Part shown: positions 6,231 to 6,779 of the stretch, piece after piece
Position numbering within the stretch: position 1 is the first letter of the stretch
Layout: every line of letters begins with the position of its first letter
Assembly (NCBI GenBank): GCA_948571325.1
Contig: CAOZKB010000055.1
Location: 1-6,779 of the forward strand
Origin: an uncultured Candidatus Saccharibacteria bacterium
Lineage (GTDB): Bacteria > Patescibacteriota > Saccharimonadia > Saccharimonadales > Saccharimonadaceae
DNA length: 6,779 bases
Reading direction: 5' to 3'
Translations under genes and position numbers: made by a program
Notes under the pieces: model-generated
The model's database searches: none
What the model saw: only the letters and a program-made list of their open reading frames with translations
Told to the model about the DNA's origin: nothing

Positions 6231-6779
6231 TTATTCCTGATACTTGTCGATACAGAAGGACAGATCATTGTAATCATAGCCCGGATTCTTTGTCTTAATG
6301 AATTTTTCGATGATATCGTTGGCGTTTTCTTCCGTTACCAGGGTGGTCTTGCAGAAGATCAGACGCTCATTGTCAGCGAGGGTAGTGGGGTCCAGCTTAC
6401 CCATAGCTGCCTGGATTGCATAGGATGCGCCGTAGCCTGCGATCATGTAACCGTCGTTTGCGTTCGTGATAACCATGTCGCCGTCATTTACTGCGTTCAA
6501 AGCTGCCTCGATGCCGTCACAGCCGCTTACCTTGATCTGGCCGTTCAGGTTTTTGTTCTTTAATGCTTCCACAGCGCCCAGAGCCATGGTGTCGTTTGCG
6601 GAGTAAATACCCTTTAGGTCGGGATATTTTACCAGCCATCCTTCTGTCAGGGTCATAGCCTCAGCCTGGCTCCAGCTTGCGGTCTGGCTGTCGACAACCT
6701 CGATGTTCGGATAATCTTTCAGCGCTTCCTCAAATGCTTTGTGTCTGTTGCTTGCGGAATCGTCGCCCAGCAGACCCTG
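6231..6779 (-). CDS. Periplasmic-type sugar-binding protein, RbsB-like, 5' truncated
   Basis: The frame is open from the window edge to TAA 6233-6231, giving the C-terminal 182 residues; signal peptide and N-lobe lie outside. An internal ATG at 6656 is not the start, because family sequence continues before it. Residues of the fragment matching the Peripla_BP_4 fold are GLLGDDSASNRHKAFEEAL (2-20), the SANDTMALGAVEAL segment (60-73) and SGCDG (85-89). R12, N62 and D88 sit where E. coli RbsB has the ribose-contacting R141, N190 and D215, so a sugar ligand is likely. The tail after ~145 is longer than in RbsB. In a Gram-positive host it would be a lipoprotein that delivers substrate to the permease encoded next. 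The ligand is unassigned. Confidence 0.92.
   Translation of the reverse strand, partial: QGLLGDDSASNRHKAFEEALKDYPNIEVVDSQTASWSQAEAMTLTEGWLVKYPDLKGIYSANDTMALGAVEALKNKNLNGQIKVSGCDGIEAALNAVNDGDMVITNANDGYMIAGYGASYAIQAAMGKLDPTTLADNERLIFCKTTLVTEENANDIIEKFIKTKNPGYDYNDLSFCIDKYQE

Noticed and set aside
1..6779. CRISPR array, tRNA or rRNA genes, phage or defence genes
   Set aside because: No regularly spaced direct repeats, tRNA-like cloverleaf, rRNA motifs or defence-type domains were seen on either strand.

Overview
The window looks like two unrelated bacterial genomes joined end to end near position 4939-4947, with every recognisable gene on the minus strand. The left 4.9 kb fits a Candidatus Saccharibacteria (TM7)-like or other small host-associated bacterium. 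It holds the last ~35 codons of gyrB, a complete gyrA 15 nt downstream, and then a 552-residue exported surface protein with a Fibrobacter-paralogous-type (FISUMP) domain, a kind of protein common in that phylum. The lineage call is inference from gene style. No UGA interrupts gyrA, so the recoded UGA=Gly lineages (SR1/Gracilibacteria) are not favoured. The right 1.8 kb is visibly more GC-rich and fits a Clostridia/Lachnospiraceae-type sugar ABC transporter operon.

Layout, reading along the minus strand (high to low coordinates): a 5'-truncated RbsB-like sugar-binding protein (6779-6231); a 203-nt gap with a strong hairpin (6111-6141); a complete RbsC-like permease (6027-5002); and the first 16 codons of the ABC ATPase (from 4991), with its own Shine-Dalgarno overlapping the permease stop. 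The sequence then changes in mid-gene to the 3' end of gyrB (to 4834), followed by gyrA (4818-2260). Next come a 327-nt intergenic region with a TATAAT box and a ~173-nt segment closed by a perfect 14-bp inverted repeat (2030-2202), and the surface protein (1932-274). The last 273 nt hold an imperfect 9-bp repeat that stays in frame with the surface protein beyond its stop, a palindrome, and a pyrimidine-rich tract.

The transporter genes would form a high-affinity sugar importer. gyrB and gyrA together encode DNA gyrase. The surface protein is probably exported and tethered to the envelope. Both the ATPase and gyrB are broken at the same point, so a chimeric contig is the simplest explanation of the join, and functional links should not be drawn across it. 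The most interesting native signals are the promoter-plus-closing-stem arrangement suggesting a structured RNA or long leader, the prepilin-like N terminus of the surface protein, and the in-frame repeat after its stop that would encode a membrane helix.
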